Positions 1 through 9,804 of a stretch of DNA of 64,000 nt are shown one piece after another (the first letter of the stretch is position 1; each line of letters opens with the position of its first letter). Position numbers and translations under genes: made by a program. Source of the stretch: Acidovorax_G lacteus (lineage in GTDB: Bacteria; Pseudomonadota; Gammaproteobacteria; Burkholderiales; Burkholderiaceae_C). The notes below the pieces were generated by a model. That model did not search any database, was not told the DNA's origin, and saw nothing but the letters and a program-made list of their open reading frames with translations. The stretch is taken from positions 69,215-133,214 of the forward strand of contig NZ_BAABEX010000008.1 in assembly GCF_039540375.1 (NCBI RefSeq). The letters run 5' to 3'.

Positions 1-239
1 ACAACCCCGCTGCGCTCAAGCAACTGGTGCAGGCCAAGACCAAGGTGCTGGCGTTCTCGGGGTCGGTGATGGACGCAGCGTTCAAGGCGTCCATGGAAGT
101 GTTTGCCGCCAACGATGCGCGCAGCCCCGAATGGAAGCGCATCTATGCCGACATGCGCACGTTCCAGCGCGAGCAGATCATGTGGTTCCGCTTCGCCGAG
201 GCGCGGTACGACAGCTTCATGTCGGCCCAGAAGATCTGA
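1..239 (+). CDS. TRAP transporter substrate-binding protein, C-terminal fragment (cut by window edge)
   Basis: This is the 3' end of a gene whose start lies left of the window. The reading frame begins at base 3 and ends at TGA 237-239, giving about 78 residues. It aligns end to end with the C-terminus of the next gene (437-1519), with roughly 17 differences in 78 positions, including the shared IYADMRTFQR and WFRFAEARYD segments. By that similarity it is a second periplasmic binding protein of the DctP/TakP type, which would deliver an organic acid to a TRAP transporter. The two genes are a tandem duplication. Nothing can be said about its signal peptide or ligand pocket. Confidence 0.9.
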   Translation, partial: NPAALKQLVQAKTKVLAFSGSVMDAAFKASMEVFAANDARSPEWKRIYADMRTFQREQIMWFRFAEARYDSFMSAQKI

Positions 240-436
240 CGCAGCGCCGTGCGGCAAGGCGCGGCACCGCATTCCTTGCAGAACCCTGAAGCGCTGTGTC
301 TGCAGGCCGTTTTCCGGGGGTAAACCCCCAAAAGCGACACCCCCCATCTTCCTAGAATCCTTGAGGCAAGTCGCCGCGGTGACGGGCTTATCGGCCCGGT
401 CCCGCAGTTCACAAAACCCATCGTAGGAGATCACTC

Positions 437-1519
437 ATGGATCGTCGCTCCCTCATGAAGCGCGCTGGCATCGCCGGCGTTCTGGCCTCGGGCATTGCGC
501 CTGCTGTGCACGCACAGGCCACCATCCGCTGGCGCCTGGCTTCCAGCTTCCCGAAGTCGCTGGACACCATCTACGGCGGTGCTGATGTGTTCGCCAAGGC
601 CGTTCGCGCCATGTCGGGCGGCAAGTTCGAGATCTCGGTGCACCCGGGTGGCGAACTGATGCCTCCCTTCGGCGTGCTCGACGGCGTGCAGAACGCCACG
701 GTCGAGATGTGCCACACCGTGCCTTACTACTTCTATGGCAAGAACCCCGCCTTCGCGCTGGGCTCTGCGGTGCCCTTCGGCTTCAACGCCCGCCAGATGA
801 ACGCCTGGATGATGCACGGCAATGGCCGCAAGCTCATGAACGAGTTCTACGCCGGCTACAACGTCATCAGCTTCGCCGGTGGCAACACGGGCACCCAGAT
901 GGGCGGCTGGTACCGCAAGGAAATCAAGACGCCCGCCGACTTCAAGGGCCTGAAGATGCGCCTGGGCGGCGGCCTGGTGGGTGAGGTGATGCAAAAGCTG
1001 GGTGCCGTGCCCCAGAGCATCCCGGGCGGTGAGGTGTACCAGTCGCTCGAAAAGGGCACGCTGGACGCCGCAGAGTGGGTGGGCCCGTACGACGACCAGA
1101 AGCTGGGCTTCAACAAGGTCGCTCCGTTCTACTACTACCCCGGCTGGTGGGAAGGCGGTCCCGAAGTGGACTTCTACATCAACACCAAGGCCTACGAAGG
1201 CCTGTCGGCCGAGAACAAGGCCATCATTGATGCGGCATCGGCCCTGGCCAACGCAGACATGCTGGCCAAGTACGACGCGCTGAACCCCATCGCGCTCAAG
1301 CAGCTGGTGGCCGCCAAGACCAAGGTGCTGCCTTTCTCGCAAGCCATCATGGACGCCTCGTTCAAGGCCGCCATGGAAGTGTTCGCCGAGAACGATGCCA
1401 AGAGCCCCGAGTGGAAGAAGATCTACGCCGACATGCGGACCTTCCAGCGCGACCAGGTGCTGTGGTTCCGCTTCGCGGAAGCCCGCTACGACATCTTCAT
1501 GTCGTCGCAAAAGCTGTAA
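437..1519 (+). CDS. TRAP transporter substrate-binding protein, TakP/DctP-like, Tat signal
   Basis: A 360-residue periplasmic solute receptor for a tripartite ATP-independent transporter; the family binds carboxylates and 2-oxo acids. The N-terminus carries two adjacent arginines (DRRSLMKRA), a hydrophobic stretch and an AHA-type cleavage site near residue 26, so Tat export of a folded protein is likely. The mature part begins WRLASSFPKSLDTIYGG, the opening typical of TakP-like receptors, and contains the GLKMRLGGG and GGEVYQSLEKGTLDAAEWVGP segments around the ligand pocket. The ATG has a good ribosome site (AGGAGA, about 424-429). A strong terminator follows at 1566. The gene faces the membrane subunits (2629-5040) tail to tail instead of sharing their operon. 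The exact ligand is unknown. Confidence 0.93.
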   Translation: MDRRSLMKRAGIAGVLASGIAPAVHAQATIRWRLASSFPKSLDTIYGGADVFAKAVRAMSGGKFEISVHPGGELMPPFGVLDGVQNATVEMCHTVPYYFYGKNPAFALGSAVPFGFNARQMNAWMMHGNGRKLMNEFYAGYNVISFAGGNTGTQMGGWYRKEIKTPADFKGLKMRLGGGLVGEVMQKLGAVPQSIPGGEVYQSLEKGTLDAAEWVGPYDDQKLGFNKVAPFYYYPGWWEGGPEVDFYINTKAYEGLSAENKAIIDAASALANADMLAKYDALNPIALKQLVAAKTKVLPFSQAIMDASFKAAMEVFAENDAKSPEWKKIYADMRTFQRDQVLWFRFAEARYDIFMSSQKL

Positions 1520-1565
1520 GAGGGCGTGTACGGAGGGCTCAGGCCCTCTGCGCAGTGCCATCGCT

Positions 1566-1593
1566 GCCACGGGCTTGCCCGTGGCTTTTTTTT
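1566..1593 (+). terminator. Rho-independent terminator of the TRAP binding-protein gene
   Basis: A perfect 9-bp inverted repeat (GCCACGGGC at 1566-1574 and GCCCGTGGC at 1577-1585) is followed directly by a run of eight T (1586-1593). It lies 46 bases after the stop codon of the binding-protein gene. Confidence 0.93.
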
Positions 1594-2578
1594 GCCTGTG
1601 CGCGGGCCGCGCCCTGCGCCCCGCACCCTGTGGCCCTGTGGCCCTGGGTCGGTGGGCGCTATGCCCAGGGACCACGGGCCCGCCGCCGCCGCTCTGGGGC
1701 CTGTTGCCAGCCCCATGCCAGCCGCTCTCGGTCGGGTGCGGGTGGCCAATGGGCTCAGGGCTTCCGGGGATGGGGCAGGCCGGTGCGGCATACCGCGTGG
1801 GGCGTGCGGCATGGCGATCCTGGTCCACACCACATGCGAAGGCCGAGGCCACGGCCACCACTGCGGGCGGCCCTGGGGTGGCGGGTGGGGCGGGCTCCAC
1901 CCGGTGACCCGGGAGTGGCCAGCGCTGTCCCGAGACGGTTCCTGGCTGTGGGGCCGCGGCGGTAGTCTGTGCGGTCAAGCCTGGTGCCTTCGGTCCGGCG
2001 GCTTCGTGGGCACACCGCCTGCGAGATCGGTCCTCAAAAGTGCTGCTCGTGCTTGCAAATCAAGCACGAGCAGCTCCTCAATTGATAGCAAACGACGGTG
2101 CGCGGGGCTTCGTGCGGCGCGGCAACACGTGCGTGGCGCGTTCGTGCTGTGCACGTGCCCGCAGCGTATCGCCCATGGGGCCTCCGGTGCCTCGTTGGCC
2201 TGCGCGGCGCATGGCGCACGGGCTGGCGCCCCTCTGGGGCCTGTTGCGGCCCTGTAGCCGCCGCTGACCCGGCGGTACGCAGGGCACGCGGTGGGTTGGG
2301 CCAGGGCTTGTTCAGCCTGTTGGTGCCCGTGCGAAGGCCATGAAAACCGCGCCCACCTGGGCGCATGACGACGCTACGGCCGGTGCCTTGGCCGTGCCCA
2401 CCGCAACGGGTGGCGCCGTTTCCAGGGCCTTCCCTTCGGGGTGCAAGCAACCAGCGCCATCCGTGGTGCCATCCGCGGTGCTGCCAGTCTCGCTGGGGCC
2501 GCACAACCGCTTCGTTTGCCGCCGGGCGCCTTGTGATTGCGACGCATCTACCCAAACGGGTGAACAGGCCCTGCGGCA
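1594..2578. other. Gene-free GC-rich region of about 1 kb
   Basis: I find no gene here. The open frames are low-complexity, Arg/Gly/Pro/Ala-rich translations with no recognisable domain and no ribosome site. The stretch holds short direct repeats (TGGCCCTG units near 1630-1650; a 16-bp exact repeat CTCTGGGGCCTGTTGC at 1692-1707 and 2232-2247) and one copy of the dispersed hairpin repeat (2036-2092). It separates two converging transcription units. It may be the remains of a decayed gene or repeat-rich spacer; the sequence does not decide. Confidence 0.6.
2036..2092 (+). repeat. Dispersed hairpin repeat, copy 1
   Basis: The best-preserved hairpin of a family seen at least five times in this window. 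A perfect 14-bp stem (GCTGCTCGTGCTTG at 2042-2055, complement at 2061-2074) with a 5-base loop is followed by an AT-rich tail ending in GATAGCAA. Other copies are at 17301, 36966, 42081 and 57976, with weaker candidates at 5165 and 60666. This copy lies in non-coding DNA. Confidence 0.85.
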
Positions 2579-2579
2579 T

Positions 2580-2606
2580 AAAAAAGCCCCGCACAGGGCG
2601 GGGCTT
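2580..2606 (-). terminator. Rho-independent terminator of the TRAP membrane-subunit operon
   Basis: A 9-bp stem (AAGCCCCGC at 2584-2592, GCGGGGCTT at 2598-2606) with a 5-base loop is flanked by A residues at 2580-2585, which read as a T tract on the minus strand. It sits 22 bases past the stop of dctM. Confidence 0.92.
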
Positions 2607-2628
2607 GTGGCAGGAAGAACCCGGGTTC

Positions 2629-4422
2629 TCAGTTCTTCTTGTCGTTGGCCATCGACTCTTGCAGGGCCTTGAGCGGATCGTCGGCCGGTGTGGTGGTGGG
2701 CTCGGTGGTCGACTGGGCGCCCTCCAACGCTGCCGCCGGATCGACCGGGTCCAGCGGCGGCGGGGCCAGGTCGCCGCCCATGTTTTCGAGCTTTTGCATC
2801 AGCTCGGTGTCGCTGATGGTTTCGACCTTCTCCAGGTTGTCAATCACCAGACCCGGGAAGGCCATGATCACACCCACCATGCAGATCTGAATGATGATGA
2901 ACGCAATCGAGCCCTTGTAGATCTGCGTGGTCGTCACCGCCGGGATGGTGGCGCCGGTCACGCGGTCCTTGTAGTCCTTGCGCGGTGCCACGCTGCGCAG
3001 GTAGAACAGCGCAAAGCCGAAGGGCGGCGTGAGGAAGGAGGTCTGCAGGTTCATGGCCAGGATCACGCCGAACCACACCAGGTCGATGCCCATCTTCTCG
3101 GCCACGGGCACCAGCAGCGGCACCACGATGAACGCGATCTCGAAGAAGTCGATGAACATGCCCAGGATGAACACCAGCAGGTTCACCACCAGCAGGAAGC
3201 CCAGCTGACCCCCCGGGATCTTGTCGAACAGGTGTTCCACCCAGATGTGGCCGTCGGCCGCATTGAAGGTGAAGCTGAACACGGTGGAGCCGATCAGGAT
3301 GAACAGCACGAACGCGGCAAGCTTGGCCGTGTTGTCCATGGCTTCCTGCATCAGGCCCCAGCTCAGGCGGCGCTTGATCATGGCCAGCACCAGGGCGCCC
3401 ATGGCACCCATGGCACCGCCTTCGGTGGGCGTGGCCACGCCCAGGAAGATCGTGCCCAGCACCAGGAAGATCAGGATCAGCGGCGGCATGAGCACAAAGG
3501 TCACCTGCTCGGCCAGACGCGACAGCAGGCCCATGCGCGTGACGCGGTTGATGATCGACAGCGTCAGCGCGGTCAGCGAGGCAATCGTCATCGACATGAT
3601 CACGACTTCGTCGCCCGCAGACGGCAGAGAGCGGTCGAGCCAGCGGGTCATCAGCGGGTCGTGCACACGCGACCACACATAGCCCACAGCGGCGCAGAGA
3701 GCCACCAGCACCAGCAGCGACTTGTGGCCCGACGCACCGTTGGATTCGCGGTAGATGCGCGCCTCAGGCGGCAGGGCCGGGGCCCAGTGGGGCAGCACGA
3801 TGGCGATGATCACCACGAACAGCACATACAGGCCCACGAGCATCAGGCCTGGAACCAGGGCACCGGCGTACAGGTCGCCCACCGAGCGGCCCAGCTGGTC
3901 GGCCAGCACGATCAGCACCAGCGAGGGCGGGATGGCCTGCGCCAGCGTGCCCGACGCGGTGATGGTGCCCGTGGCCAGCACGCGGCTGTAACCGTAGCGC
4001 AGCATGATGGGCAGCGAGATCAGGCCCATGGAGATCACGGCTGCAGCCACCACGCCGGTGGTGGCGGCCAGCAGCGCGCCCACCAGAATCACGGCGATGG
4101 CCACGCCACCGCGCAGGGGGCCGAAGATCTGGCCCACGGTTTCCAGCAGGTCTTCGGCCATGCCGGACTTCTGCAGGATGATCCCCATGAAGGTGAAGAA
4201 CGGAATCGCCAGCAGCGTGTCGTTCTGCATGATCCCGAAGATCCGCAGGGGCAGCGCCTGGAACATCACCGTCGGGAACAGGCCCAGCTCAATGCCCAGC
4301 CAGCCAAAGCCCAGACCGGCGGCGGCCAGCGCAAACGCCACCGGAAAGCCGGTGAGCAGCAGCACCAGAAGGCCGGCAAACAGCAGCGGCACAAAGTTTT
4401 GGGTGAGGAATGTGGTCAGCAT
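2629..4422 (-). CDS. dctM: TRAP transporter large permease subunit (DctM type)
   Basis: A 597-residue inner-membrane protein with about a dozen or more hydrophobic segments; it is the transporting subunit that uses a sodium or proton gradient. Family hallmarks include the early FAGLLVLLLTGFPVAFAL helix and the IPFFTFMGIIL segment. It is longer than the usual ~430-residue DctM: there is a long central insertion (about residues 210-290) and a charged, Pro/Ala-rich cytoplasmic C-terminus of about 80 residues, features of the larger TRAP permease subclass. The start lies 3 bases after the stop of dctQ, so the two are surely cotranscribed. The likely binding-protein partner is the convergent gene at 437. 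Confidence 0.95.
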   Translation of the reverse strand: MLTTFLTQNFVPLLFAGLLVLLLTGFPVAFALAAAGLGFGWLGIELGLFPTVMFQALPLRIFGIMQNDTLLAIPFFTFMGIILQKSGMAEDLLETVGQIFGPLRGGVAIAVILVGALLAATTGVVAAAVISMGLISLPIMLRYGYSRVLATGTITASGTLAQAIPPSLVLIVLADQLGRSVGDLYAGALVPGLMLVGLYVLFVVIIAIVLPHWAPALPPEARIYRESNGASGHKSLLVLVALCAAVGYVWSRVHDPLMTRWLDRSLPSAGDEVVIMSMTIASLTALTLSIINRVTRMGLLSRLAEQVTFVLMPPLILIFLVLGTIFLGVATPTEGGAMGAMGALVLAMIKRRLSWGLMQEAMDNTAKLAAFVLFILIGSTVFSFTFNAADGHIWVEHLFDKIPGGQLGFLLVVNLLVFILGMFIDFFEIAFIVVPLLVPVAEKMGIDLVWFGVILAMNLQTSFLTPPFGFALFYLRSVAPRKDYKDRVTGATIPAVTTTQIYKGSIAFIIIQICMVGVIMAFPGLVIDNLEKVETISDTELMQKLENMGGDLAPPPLDPVDPAAALEGAQSTTEPTTTPADDPLKALQESMANDKKN

Positions 4423-4425
4423 GGC

Positions 4426-5040
4426 TCAGGCCTTTCCAGGAGTGCCGGGCTGGCGCGACTGGGCTTCCAGTTGCGCGGCCAGTTCTGCGGCCAGTTTGGC
4501 CTCTTCATCGTCGTCACCGTGGGCCAGCGGGTCGGGGCCCTGGCCGGTCAGGAAGGCAATGCGCTTGATCAGCTCGGAAGCGCCCTGCAGCATCAAAAAC
4601 GCAAAGCCCACCGGGATCATCAGGTAGGCGGGCCAGCGGACCAGGCCGCCTGCGTTCTGCGACATTTCGCCCGACTCCCAGGCGCGCATGAACAGCGGCC
4701 AGCCCAGGTCCATCACGATCCAGCAGAACGGGAACAGCACCAGCAGAATGCCGAACACATCCACCCAGTTGCGGGCGCGGGCGCTCAGGCGCGACGCGAC
4801 GAAGTCGATGCGCACATGGGCGTTTTGCAGCAGGCAGTAGCCCGCACCCAGCAGAAACACGCCTGCAAACAGGTACCACTGGACTTCCAGCAGCGCGTTG
4901 GAACTGATGTCAAACGCTTTGCGCACGATGGCGTTTGCCGCGCTGATGACCGTGGTGATCAGAATCAGCCACATGCTGAGTTTGCCCAGCCGTATGCTGA
5001 TCCAATCCACCCCCTGAGAAAACTTCAGTAACGCCTGCAT
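4426..5040 (-). CDS. dctQ: TRAP transporter small permease subunit (DctQ type)
   Basis: A 204-residue inner-membrane protein with four predicted hydrophobic segments (LSMWLILITTVISAANAIV, VQWYLFAGVFLLGAGYC, a central helix, and a final LMIPVGFAFLML), the standard layout of DctQ. The start is placed at the ATG at 5040 because a GGAG ribosome site lies just upstream (reading ggagacacc-ATG); an upstream in-frame start at 5088 lacks this. The C-terminal tail is charged and Ala/Glu-rich. It is the first gene of the two-gene operon with dctM. Confidence 0.93.
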   Translation of the reverse strand: MQALLKFSQGVDWISIRLGKLSMWLILITTVISAANAIVRKAFDISSNALLEVQWYLFAGVFLLGAGYCLLQNAHVRIDFVASRLSARARNWVDVFGILLVLFPFCWIVMDLGWPLFMRAWESGEMSQNAGGLVRWPAYLMIPVGFAFLMLQGASELIKRIAFLTGQGPDPLAHGDDDEEAKLAAELAAQLEAQSRQPGTPGKA

Positions 5041-5164
5041 GGTGTCTCCAAGTCGTAAGGCTGTGGGGTGCTCCTGTCCTCTGGTCAAGGATCAGAGAGC
5101 GCTTTGGTGGTAAGGAACGCGGCGATTCTACGGAGCCACAGACGCTGTTTCTGACGGTAGCGTG

Positions 5165-5222
5165 ACAAGTGGTTTGTGCTTGTCCAGTATGAGTTTGTTG
5201 CTACCAAAAAAGGAGTAATCAG
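5165..5222. repeat. Possible degenerate copy of the dispersed repeat
   Basis: This AT-rich stretch between the stop of the tup regulator and the dctQ promoter region shares TTGTGCTTGTCC and GTTGCTACC-AAAA motifs, in the same order, with the repeat at 36966. The central hairpin is not well preserved, so membership is tentative. The rest of 5041-5227 would hold the dctQ promoter, which I cannot place with confidence. Confidence 0.4.
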
Positions 5223-5227
5223 GGTTA

Positions 5228-6349
5228 CTACTGAGCGGTGGTGGCGCGCTTGGGCCGCCGGAACGTCCACCAGGGCAGCTCGCGGTGAAGGCTGAGCACT
5301 TGCCCGCTGTCCGAGGGGGCGTAACCTTCGAGCTGGCGGCACAGTGCGTGCCATGCGGGCTCGGACATCACCTGCCGCAGCCGCAGCATGCCGGGGCTGT
5401 CGATCTGGCTGCGCAGGCAGACCAGGTAGTAGCGCTCCTGCACGAGCGGTACAAAGCCAAGCCCGCGGCGGTGCGCCGCCGGGGCAATGCCCAGGGCCAC
5501 GTCGGCCTGCGCGCTGGCCACCGCCTGCGCGGCAGCGTCGTGCGAAGGCTCCACCTGGTCGTAGCCCTGCACATGCCGCGGCAGCAGCGCGGCGGATTGC
5601 AGCAGGCTGTCCAGCATGAGGCGGGTGCCGGTGCCCAGGGGCCGGTTGCACAGCGTCGCGCGCTGGCGCACCACATCGTCCAGGCTGTGCAGCGCCAGGG
5701 GGTTGCCCGCGGGCACGATCAGCCCCAGGGCCCGAGTGGTGAAGCCGATCAGCTTGTGCTGGCCCGGCTGCAGCAGCGGTCGGTACACCACCGCGTGCAG
5801 CGAGGTGGGCGGCGGTGCCACGGGCAGATGGAAGCCCGCGACCGTGCAGCGCCCTTCGTTCAGTGCCCGGATGGCGTCCACGCTGCCGGTGAATCGGATG
5901 TCCAGGTGCACGGGCGCCGGGCGTTCGGCGTTGGCCGCTACGCTGCGCAGCAGGGGCAGCGCATCGTCGTGGCTGGCGTACAGCGGCAGCACGTGGGTGT
6001 GCGGGTCGAAGGCCAGGGCCAAGGCGCGTTCCAGGTCGGCCTGCAGGGCCGCAATCTGCGGTGCGAGCCGTGCCTGCGCTTGCTGTTCGGCCCACAGCAG
6101 CTTGCGGCCAAAGTCGCTCAGTTGCGCGGCGTGCCCTTTGTCCCAGTGCAGCAGCTCGTTGCCCAGCTCCACTTCCCAGCGTTTGAGTGCGCCCCACACA
6201 TGGCGGTACGACAGCCCGAGCGAGCGGGCCGCGCCCGAGATCGAGCCCTGCTGCGCCACGGCCTGCAGCAGCGCGGGCAGCGGGTTGAGCACGGTGCGGG
6301 CGTCGGTGGCTTCGCGGCCAATCGAGTAGTGGAGCTGGACCCTATGCAC
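5228..6349 (-). CDS. ModE-type HTH regulator with periplasmic-binding-like domain, tungstate/molybdate regulator
   Basis: A 373-residue cytoplasmic transcription factor. Residues about 25-100 form the ModE/LysR-type winged helix (ALLQAVAQQGSISGAARSLGLSYRHVWGALKRWE). The remainder resembles an oxyanion-binding fold (HDDALPLL, HLDIRFTGSVDAIRALNEGRCTVAGFHLP, PLGTGTRLMLDSLL) instead of the MOP domains of classic ModE. The gene is divergent from tupBCA with 49 bases between start codons, so it very probably controls that operon in response to the bound metal oxyanion. The start is a GTG at 6349; no in-frame ATG is better placed. It is distinct from the true modE at 11396. Confidence 0.85.
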   Translation of the reverse strand: MHRVQLHYSIGREATDARTVLNPLPALLQAVAQQGSISGAARSLGLSYRHVWGALKRWEVELGNELLHWDKGHAAQLSDFGRKLLWAEQQAQARLAPQIAALQADLERALALAFDPHTHVLPLYASHDDALPLLRSVAANAERPAPVHLDIRFTGSVDAIRALNEGRCTVAGFHLPVAPPPTSLHAVVYRPLLQPGQHKLIGFTTRALGLIVPAGNPLALHSLDDVVRQRATLCNRPLGTGTRLMLDSLLQSAALLPRHVQGYDQVEPSHDAAAQAVASAQADVALGIAPAAHRRGLGFVPLVQERYYLVCLRSQIDSPGMLRLRQVMSEPAWHALCRQLEGYAPSDSGQVLSLHRELPWWTFRRPKRATTAQ

Positions 6350-6398
6350 GGATGTTCATATCGCTGGAGATTGGCACGGTGCCTACGATAGCGCACCG

Positions 6399-7126
6399 AT
6401 GTCCACCTTCACCGAAAGCGTCCAGACGGCGCTCGCGCTCACCCTCTCTGCCGACCCGGTGCTGCTGTCCATCGTGGGGCGCTCGCTGGCCGTGAGCGCC
6501 ACCGCCTGCGCGCTGGCCAGCGGCTTTGGCCTGCTGCTGGGCGCATGGCTGGGGGTTGCCCGCTTTCGGGGGCGGGGCGCGGTGCTGCTGGTGCTGAACA
6601 CCGCGCTGGCCGTGCCCTCGGTGGTGGTGGGGCTGGTGGTGTATTTGCTGCTGTCGCGCAGCGGGCCGCTGGGGCACCTGGGCTGGCTGTTCAGCTTCAA
6701 GGCCATGGTGCTGGCGCAGGCGGTGCTCGTGCTGCCGCTGGTCACGGCCCTGACCCGGCAGGTGGTCGAAGCCGCCGAGCGCGACCACGGCGAACAATTG
6801 CAGTCGCTGGGCGCCGGGGGCCTGCTGCGCAGCCTGCTGCTGGCCTGGGACGAACGCCTGGCCTTGCTCATGGTGCTGGTGACGGCCTTCGGACGTGCGA
6901 TTTCGGAGGTGGGTGCGGTGATGATCGTGGGCGGCAACATCGACGGCTTCACGCGCGTGATGACCACGGCGATTGCGCTGGAGACCAGCAAGGGCGACCT
7001 GCCCTTGGCGCTGGCGTTGGGGCTGGTGCTGCTGTCCGTGGTGCTCTTGCTGCATGCGCTGGTGGGCCTGCTGCGGCGATGGGCTGCCCGGGCGGGCGAC
7101 CGCGGGCTGGCGCCGGAGGCCCTGGC

Positions 7127-7130
<4 letters not shown>
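6399..7130 (+). CDS. tupB: Tungstate ABC transporter permease
   Basis: A 243-residue inner-membrane permease with about five or six hydrophobic segments and the permease-type cytoplasmic loop (EAAERDHGEQLQSLGAGGLL). The segment FGRAISEVGAVMIVGGNI is characteristic of TupB/WtpB-like permeases for group VI oxyanions. It is the first gene of a three-gene operon and its TGA overlaps the start of tupC by 4 bases. The neighbouring binding protein with the TTS signature supports tungstate over molybdate, but dual use cannot be excluded. Confidence 0.92.
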
Positions 7131-7857
<727 letters not shown>

Positions 7858-7861
<4 letters not shown>

Positions 7862-8685
7862 CGACTTCCCGCCGTTGGGCGCTGCACCGAGTGGCCGTTT
7901 GCGCCGTGGCCCTGTCGGGCGCGCTGGCGATGGGCAAGGCCGCTGCGCAGTCCATCACCATGGCCTCGACCACCTCCACCGAGCAGTCGGGCCTGTTTGC
8001 GCACCTGCTGCCCGCGTTCAAGCAGGCATCGGGCCTGGATGTGAAGGTGGTGGCCCTGGGCACCGGGCAGGCGCTTGACATGGCGCGGCGTGGCGACGCC
8101 GACGTGCTGTTTGTGCACGACCAGGCGGCCGAGGAAAAATTTGTGGCCGACGGCTTTGGCGTGCAGCGCTTTGCGGTGATGTACAACGACTTCATCCTGA
8201 TCGGCCCCAAGGCCGACCCCGCAGGCGCGCGCGGCAAAGACATCGTGCAGGCGCTGCAAAAGCTGGCTGCGGGCAATGCCCCGTTCATCTCGCGCGGCGA
8301 CAAGAGCGGCACCCATGCGGCCGAGCTGCGCTACTGGAAGCAGGCCAACCTGGACAACGCCAAAGGCAGCGGCTACCGCGAGTGCGGTTGCGGCATGGGG
8401 CCTGCGCTCAACATTGCGGCCTCCAGCGGTGCCTATGTGCTGGCCGACCGCGGCACCTGGCTCAACTTCAAGAATCGGGCCGATCTGGCCGTGCTGGTGG
8501 AGGGGGACAAGCGCCTGTTCAACCAGTACGGCGTGATGGTGGTGAACCCGGCCAAGCACCCGCATGTCAAGGCGCAGGATGCGCAGAAGTTTGTGGACTG
8601 GGTGGTCTCGCCCGCTGGGCAGAAGGTGATTGCCGACTACAAGATCGGCGGCGAGCAACTGTTCTTCCCCAACGCGCAGCGCTGA
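7858..8685 (+). CDS. tupA: Tungstate ABC transporter substrate-binding protein
   Basis: A 275-residue periplasmic receptor with a Sec signal peptide (a basic start, a hydrophobic core ending near GKAAAQ at about residue 31). The mature protein begins with ITMASTTSTEQSGL, which contains the TTS signature of the TupA family, whose members bind tungstate very tightly. Further typical stretches are ISRGDKSGTHAAEL and GYVLADRG-type sequence. A ribosome site (AAAGGAGAA) precedes the ATG, which overlaps the tupC stop. It converges with modC, 24 bases away; I see no clear terminator between them. Confidence 0.93.
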
Positions 8686-8709
8686 AGCCGGGGGCGGTGC
8701 GCCGCGCCC

Positions 8710-9804
8710 TCAGCGGGCGATGGCCACGCCCTTGACCTGCGCAAACACCGCAAGGCCTGGGGCCAGCCCCAGCGCACGGACAGAGCGCTGCGTGACGCGT
8801 GCGAGCAGTCGCACGCCAGAGGCCTCCAGCGCCACGGTGGTCTGCCCCGGGCCTGCGGGCGCCAGGGCCGTGACGGTGACAGGCACCACGTTCAGGATGC
8901 TGCTGTGGCTGGGCGCCGTGAGCGACAGGCTCACGTCGCGCGCAGGAATGCGCAGCCGCACACGGGTGCCTACCGCCGGGGTGTGGGCGGGCGTGATCAG
9001 CAGCCGCCCTCCGGCAAACGCCACTTCGGTGATACCGTCGTGCGGATCGTGGCCTACCACCGTGCCGTCCACCAAAGCGCCCGCCAGATCGGCCTCGGCC
9101 AGCGGTCCGTCGGTGGCGGCCATCACCTCGGCGGCCGGGCCGCTGGCGCGCACGCGGCCCGCGTCCATCAGCACCAGGTGTTGCGCAAGCCGGGCCACCT
9201 CTTCGATGGAGTGGCTCACGTACACCACTGGCAGGTCGAGGCGCTGCACCAGGCCCTCCAGGTAGGGCAGCAGCTCGGCCTTGCGCGCCGCGTCCAGCGC
9301 GGCCAGGGGTTCGTCCAGCAGCAGCAGGCGGGGCTGCGCGGCCAGGGCGCGCGCGATCGCCACGCGCTGGCGTTCGCCGCCCGACAAAGTGGCGGGGCGG
9401 CGCTCCATCAGGCGTTCGATACCAAGCAGCGCGATGGCGTCGGCCAGCGCCACCTGGGCTGCGCCCGCTGGTGCGCGTTTGCGGGCGTAGTCCAGATTGC
9501 CGGCCACGCTCAGGTGCTCGAACAGACTGGCTTCCTGGAATACGTACCCGACCCGCCGCAGGTGTGGCGGCACCCATGCCCGGGCCGCGTCGTCCTGCCA
9601 GACGTCCGCGCCCAGCGACACGCGGCCGCCCGGCGTACGCAGCAGCCCGGCGATGGCCCGCAGGCAGCTGGTTTTGCCACAACCGGATGGCCCGAACAGC
9701 ACGCTCACGCCGCGCCCGGGCAACTGCAGGTTGACGTCGAGCGCAAACCCATCAGGGCGATTCAGTTGCAGCCGGGCCTGCAGAAGCTCCGCATGTGCGG
9801 TCAT
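8710..9804 (-). CDS. modC: Molybdate ABC transporter ATP-binding protein
   Basis: A 364-residue ATPase. Walker A is GPSGCGKTS near residue 36, the signature is LSGGERQR, Walker B is LLLLDEPLAALD, and the H-loop is YVSHS. The last ~70 residues (SHSSILNVVPVTVTALAP onward) are a MOP/TOBE oxyanion-binding domain typical of ModC. The ATG overlaps the modB stop by 4 bases. It is the last gene of modABC. Confidence 0.95.
   Translation of the reverse strand: MTAHAELLQARLQLNRPDGFALDVNLQLPGRGVSVLFGPSGCGKTSCLRAIAGLLRTPGGRVSLGADVWQDDAARAWVPPHLRRVGYVFQEASLFEHLSVAGNLDYARKRAPAGAAQVALADAIALLGIERLMERRPATLSGGERQRVAIARALAAQPRLLLLDEPLAALDAARKAELLPYLEGLVQRLDLPVVYVSHSIEEVARLAQHLVLMDAGRVRASGPAAEVMAATDGPLAEADLAGALVDGTVVGHDPHDGITEVAFAGGRLLITPAHTPAVGTRVRLRIPARDVSLSLTAPSHSSILNVVPVTVTALAPAGPGQTTVALEASGVRLLARVTQRSVRALGLAPGLAVFAQVKGVAIAR

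Noticed and set aside
2036..2092. The hairpin repeat as an intrinsic terminator
   Set aside because: The stem is strong, but no T tract follows, and the same sequence occurs within coding regions.
2034..2594. A possible 186-residue minus-strand protein in the gene-free region
   Set aside because: Arg/Gly/Pro-rich, includes the hairpin repeat at its end, overlaps a terminator, and has no domain or ribosome site.
2365..5031. An 888-codon open frame on the plus strand opposite dctM/dctQ
   Set aside because: It is antisense to two clear membrane-protein genes; the translation is His/Gln/Arg-rich with no domain, a usual by-product of high third-position GC.
6350..6398. A ModE-type box between the tup regulator and tupB
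   Set aside because: A GATAGCG is present but no matching opposite arm at the right distance.
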